From positions 1 through 64,000 of the forward strand of contig DDNP01000024.1 of assembly GCA_002341185.1 (NCBI GenBank): 64,000 bases of DNA. The letters are read 5' to 3'. The DNA is from Candidatus Neomicrothrix sp. UBA2517 (GTDB lineage: Bacteria > Actinomycetota > Acidimicrobiia > Acidimicrobiales > UBA8592). The position numbers and the translations under genes are program-made. Shown one piece after another: positions 60,988 through 64,000 of this stretch (positions are counted from its first letter, which is position 1; the number at the start of each line of letters is the position of its first letter). Below the pieces are notes generated by a model, which worked only from the letters and a program-made list of their open reading frames with translations, did not search any database and was not told where the DNA came from.

Positions 60988-60992
60988 AACAT

Positions 60993-62102
60993 TTATTCAC
61001 GTCTAATCGCCAGAATTGCTACGTCATCTTCAATGGCTTCCCTAGAAAAGTCCCTCGCTGATTCCAATAACGTCTTTGTAAGAACGTCTGGAGCGATACC
61101 GGGGTCGCGAGTGATATGCTGCGCGATTCTATCTTCTCCAAAGAGATCTTCACCATTCCTTACTTCAGCAAGTCCATCAGTGTACATGAGGATCATATCG
61201 CCTGTTTCTAATGGAATTTCCCTGCTCAAATACGTTGCGTTAGGGTTAAGCATCAGCAGCGGGCCTGTGGCTTTCAATGGCCTTACTTCTCGTTGATGCC
61301 ATAGGAAGGCTGCTGGGTGGCCTGCGGATGCGAAGCGTAAAGTTCCAGCCTCAGTATCAAAAACGACTACGACCAAAGATATGAATTCTTCGATTCTATC
61401 TCCCCCAGCCATTTGCTCGTTGAGTTCCTCTAGTGCCTGTGCTGGGTCACGGAATTGCGCAAGGAAAACTCTTAAAAGATATTTAGCTTGGAATGCAGTA
61501 ATGCTTGACTCAATGCCGTGCCCGGCGACATCTCCTACGACTGCCACAAGCCGAGATTCTGAAACTTTAAATAGATCAAAGAAATCTCCTGCCATAAGCC
61601 CTGTTCCTGCTTGGTATATTCTTCCCACCTCAAATCCAGAAAAATCAGGAAGTTCATCAGGTGCTAGTCGTCCTGCCCATGCACGTGGGGCTAGTGTTTC
61701 TTGGTTTAAGGCTTCTTCAGCTCTCTTTTCCATCTCAAAGCGTTCTTCACTAAGTCGAGCTTCACGTACTGCATTCCGATTGTAGATAAGTGAGAACAAG
61801 GCTGGGATTGCGAGCAGACCATATATTGCGACGATTGATAACGAATCTGTTAACCCTACAATCAAAGATGCCGTTGCAAGAAGAAGGTACAACATGACTG
61901 CATGCAAATCGCGTCTGTAATCGCCGCGTGTAAGAGCTATCGCTTTTCGTTGCGCAACGGAATCAAGTTCTTTTACATCATGAAGGTCAGTTTCCAGCCG
62001 ATCAAGAAGTCTTAAACGTAGTCGTGCGGATCTACTCCATGCATAAGCGGCCCCCACGCTAAGAACTGCAAGAGTTATCAGGAATACTGTTTTCATACCC
62101 AT
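60993..62102 (-). CDS. PP2C-family (SpoIIE/RsbU-like) serine phosphatase, membrane-anchored
   Basis: A 369-residue protein with two to three N-terminal hydrophobic helices (VFLITLAVLSVGAAYAW, VMLYLLLATASLIVGL, SIVAIYGLLAIPALFSLIY), a linker helix of coiled-coil type, and a PP2C/SpoIIE domain. Metal-binding Asp residues are in LMAGDFFDLF, VVGDVAGHGIESS and MILMYTDGLAEV. Such proteins dephosphorylate anti-sigma-factor antagonists and control stress sigma factors. No antagonist or kinase gene is local. It starts with ATG 62102, or MKTVFLI at 62096. Confidence 0.9.
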   Translation of the reverse strand: MGMKTVFLITLAVLSVGAAYAWSRSARLRLRLLDRLETDLHDVKELDSVAQRKAIALTRGDYRRDLHAVMLYLLLATASLIVGLTDSLSIVAIYGLLAIPALFSLIYNRNAVREARLSEERFEMEKRAEEALNQETLAPRAWAGRLAPDELPDFSGFEVGRIYQAGTGLMAGDFFDLFKVSESRLVAVVGDVAGHGIESSITAFQAKYLLRVFLAQFRDPAQALEELNEQMAGGDRIEEFISLVVVVFDTEAGTLRFASAGHPAAFLWHQREVRPLKATGPLLMLNPNATYLSREIPLETGDMILMYTDGLAEVRNGEDLFGEDRIAQHITRDPGIAPDVLTKTLLESARDFSREAIEDDVAILAIRRE

Positions 62103-62119
62103 AGGCTATCTGTCTTATT

Positions 62120-62168
62120 CGTTCAGAGCCGTTTCTATGCCCTCAGAACGATCTTTTTTTGCTTTTTT
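62120..62168 (+). terminator. Terminator-like hairpin on the forward strand
   Basis: CGTTCAGAG (62120-62128) pairs with CTCAGAACG (62142-62150) with one A-A mismatch, and is followed by TCTTTTTTT and a second T-run. It has the form of an intrinsic terminator reading forward, but the genes on both sides are on the reverse strand, so it would stop only antisense transcripts. On the reverse strand no T-run follows. Confidence 0.4.
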
Positions 62169-62190
62169 TGCTATTAATGCAGGTCAGGAC

Positions 62191-63507
62191 TTAATTGTTT
62201 CGGTTCCTAATGCGTATTTTTATAGGTATTGCACCTAATCCTAAGTGTTCACGTAATTGATTTTCCAAATAACGTATATACGTTCGTGGCAATTTTTTAT
62301 TCACAAACAGTGTAAACGTAGGAGGCTCTGTCGCTCCCTGCGTGGCATATAGTACTCTGGCTCCGCCTGGGGCTGGGTGTGCAGATTGCGCTTTCCTAAT
62401 GATGACATTCACTTTTCTAGTAGGAACACGTTGGTTGTAACTACTAATAGTGTCCGTAAGGATTGGATAGAGGCGATGCACGCCCTTTCCAGATATTGCA
62501 GTTGTTTTCATAACTGGTGGATCACCGAGAAAACCTAATTTACGTTCAATTTGTAGCGTAAGCATTTCTCTTTCTTCAGTATCAACGAGTTCCCACTTGT
62601 TGAAGACAATTACGATTGGGCAACCTGCTGCATCTACTCGTTCCGCTAATCGCTGATCTTGGTGTGTTACCCCAATCGTTGAGTCAATAACTAAAAGGGC
62701 AATGTGCGCTTTATCAATTGCACTGAGCGCTCTAACAAGTGAGTAGTATTCTGTATCTTCCGAAATTCGTGCCTTTCGGCGCATACCTGCAGTATCGACG
62801 AATTTGATTATCCCAATTTCTGTCTCGACAACAGTATCAATTGCATCTCGTGTCGTTCCAGCTTGATCGTGGACGACTGCTCTTTCTTCTCCGATCAATT
62901 TATTAAATAATGTTGATTTTCCAACATTGGGCCTGCCAACTATGGCGACAGCTACAGCGTTTTCGCTTTCTGTTTCTTCCAATTCGTCTGACTCGCTTTG
63001 GGATTCGGGCATAACAGCTATGACGAGGTCAAGAAGGTCAGCTGTTCCCCTTCCATGCAATGCCGATACTGGATTCGGCTCACCTAATCCCATCGATAAG
63101 TATTCCCACATCCCGATCTCATGGTTTGCATCATCTACTTTATTTGCAGCGATAAAAGTTGGTTTCTCTCTACCACGTAACATCTCTGCAATTAGTGCAT
63201 CCTCTACCGTTGGACTTACTCGCGCGTCGACTACCAAAATTGTTACATCAGCTTGGTATATTGCTCGTTCCGATTGCTTGCTGACTTTATCATCTATTGC
63301 CTTTTCGCTTCTTGATTTTGGTAGCCACCCTCCTGTATCAATAAGAGTGAACTCAAAACCAGCCCAAGTTGCATCAAATTCATTTCTATCTCGAGTAACA
63401 CCAGGGCGTTCCTCTACTATTGCTTCTCGTCGCCCTATTATCCGATTAACTAAAGTGGATTTCCCTACATTTGGACGACCTATAACTGCGACTGTTGGTT
63501 TATTCAT
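62191..63507 (-). CDS. der: GTPase Der (EngA), ribosome assembly
   Basis: A 438-residue protein with two tandem GTPase domains and a C-terminal KH-like domain, needed for 50S subunit assembly. The first G domain has GRPNVGKSTLVNRI, DTGGW and NKVD; the second has GRPNVGKSTLFNKL, DTAGM and NKWE. The C-terminal KH region starts near QRVPTRKVNV. The N-terminus overlaps the DUF512 gene by 8 nt, a pairing I recall in other bacteria. Length is normal for Der. Confidence 0.97.
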   Translation of the reverse strand: MNKPTVAVIGRPNVGKSTLVNRIIGRREAIVEERPGVTRDRNEFDATWAGFEFTLIDTGGWLPKSRSEKAIDDKVSKQSERAIYQADVTILVVDARVSPTVEDALIAEMLRGREKPTFIAANKVDDANHEIGMWEYLSMGLGEPNPVSALHGRGTADLLDLVIAVMPESQSESDELEETESENAVAVAIVGRPNVGKSTLFNKLIGEERAVVHDQAGTTRDAIDTVVETEIGIIKFVDTAGMRRKARISEDTEYYSLVRALSAIDKAHIALLVIDSTIGVTHQDQRLAERVDAAGCPIVIVFNKWELVDTEEREMLTLQIERKLGFLGDPPVMKTTAISGKGVHRLYPILTDTISSYNQRVPTRKVNVIIRKAQSAHPAPGGARVLYATQGATEPPTFTLFVNKKLPRTYIRYLENQLREHLGLGAIPIKIRIRNRNN

Positions 63508-64000
63508 GCTTTACCCCCAAGGCTTTTTTAAGGGCTATCCCATCTGTTGAGATTATTTCAACTTGGCGTGGCAGGTCTGCGGGTTCCAAACCATCTAAAA
63601 ATTTTCCTTGCGAAAGGCATACATCAGGGAGTAGATATCTATGACCTTCTGGTTCCTTTTCAAGAGCCTTCGCAATATCCTCTCCAACCAGCAACCCTGC
63701 TACTGCTACGTTTCCACCAAAAAAATGATTTTTTACTGTAATTATTCTGATATCTTTCCTTGTAAAGGGCTCAAGTAACTGTTGAAGTACTAGAGCTCCA
63801 TACTCTCCGGTCAGAATACCAATTGGACTATTCTTTCGATTTCTGAAGACAAGGTTCGGTGCTGTGTTTCTAATTGCTCGATAACCCTCCGGTGGTGCTC
63901 CATCTACCCAAGCAAAGAAACCTGCTGCAGTGTTAGTTGGTTTATCTATCTCGCCCACGAATTCTCGTTCAAATGTTCGCACTATCCCTACTCCGTCTTC
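63500..64000 (-). CDS. DUF512 protein (radical-SAM-associated), C-terminal part, cut by window edge
   Basis: The frame is open at the right edge (EDGVGIVRTFEREF at the point of entry) and runs to a stop at 63500. The visible 166 or so residues have the DUF512 pattern: GVGIVRTF, then ILTGEYGALVLQQLLEP, ITVKNHFFGGNVAVAGLL and the final LPRQVEIISTDG. Full-length members have N-terminal PDZ-like and radical-SAM-type parts, outside this window. It is coupled to der. A GTG or other internal start near 63982 would cut into the conserved domain, so the true start is upstream. Confidence 0.85.
   Translation of the reverse strand, partial: EDGVGIVRTFEREFVGEIDKPTNTAAGFFAWVDGAPPEGYRAIRNTAPNLVFRNRKNSPIGILTGEYGALVLQQLLEPFTRKDIRIITVKNHFFGGNVAVAGLLVGEDIAKALEKEPEGHRYLLPDVCLSQGKFLDGLEPADLPRQVEIISTDGIALKKALGVKHE

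Noticed and set aside
1..64000. Insertion sequence, integrase, prophage or CRISPR array
   Set aside because: No transposase, recombinase, phage structural protein or regularly spaced repeat was found in a read of both strands.

Overview
This 64 kb window is dense bacterial chromosome of low to moderate GC. No stretch over 300 bases lacks a gene, and most neighbours overlap or nearly touch. The gene content is that of a free-living aerobic, probably marine, degrader of lipids and terpenoids: five cytochromes P450 with intact heme loops, one P450-like protein without the heme cysteine, a probable P450 N-terminus at the left edge, a P450-type 3Fe-4S ferredoxin, F420-type luciferase-like oxidoreductases, three Rieske oxygenases, CaiB/BaiF CoA-transferases, acyl-CoA dehydrogenases, phytanoyl-CoA dioxygenases and many SDRs. 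An uncultured actinomycete (Acidimicrobiia-like) fits best. A SAR202-type Chloroflexota is the main alternative, and no marker here decides between them.

The most important result is three probable selenoprotein genes, each interrupted by an in-frame TGA that would make a standard gene caller split or truncate it. They are an ArsC/Spx-like reductase (12851-13201, reverse; TGA at the catalytic Cys), an AhpD/CMD-like protein (15128-16183, reverse; CxxU) and a UGSC-family protein (44303-44827, forward; U-G-S-C). Each TGA sits exactly at a redox-active position. Each is followed at 19-24 nt by the apical loop of a possible SECIS hairpin, with a very good stem in two cases and a composite stem in the third.

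Layout. 1-6.65 kb: reverse operon of two twin P450s, an internally duplicated protein of unknown function, and a DUF35 / acyl-CoA ligase / thiolase-like trio resembling steroid side-chain retro-aldolase modules. 6.7-11.5 kb: limonene-epoxide-hydrolase-like enzyme, amidohydrolase, Dabb protein, P450 ferredoxin, SDR and two luciferase-like enzymes. 11.5-19.8 kb: cold-shock protein, inositol-monophosphatase family enzyme, Sec-ArsC, CoaE, P450, Sec-AhpD, acyl-CoA dehydrogenase, CaiB/BaiF and a YeeE/YedE transporter pair. 19.8-32.3 kb: Rieske oxygenase with its ferredoxin, P450 and P450-like pair, CaiB/BaiF, serine hydrolase, GlnRS, two phytanoyl-CoA dioxygenases and an SDR. 32.5-43.2 kb: SNF2 helicase, DUF2797, ThrH, P450, dienoyl-CoA-reductase-like enzyme, acyl-CoA dehydrogenase, Bcp and TetR. 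43.2-47.5 kb: the UGSC selenoprotein operon behind a perfect palindromic operator. 47.4-56.2 kb: dehydrogenases, a Rieske / PEP-mobile-domain / Rieske operon, a cupin and a PhyH. 56.2-64 kb: Dna2-like helicase plus RecB-like nuclease, tRNA-Pro, PP2C phosphatase, Der and the end of a DUF512 protein.

All nine convergent gene pairs end within 16 nt of each other and five overlap, so there is almost no room for hairpin terminators. I saw no CRISPR array, transposase, integrase or rRNA, and no selA/B/C/D gene. Several starts were moved inward to the ATG that has a ribosome binding site or makes an ATGA junction.
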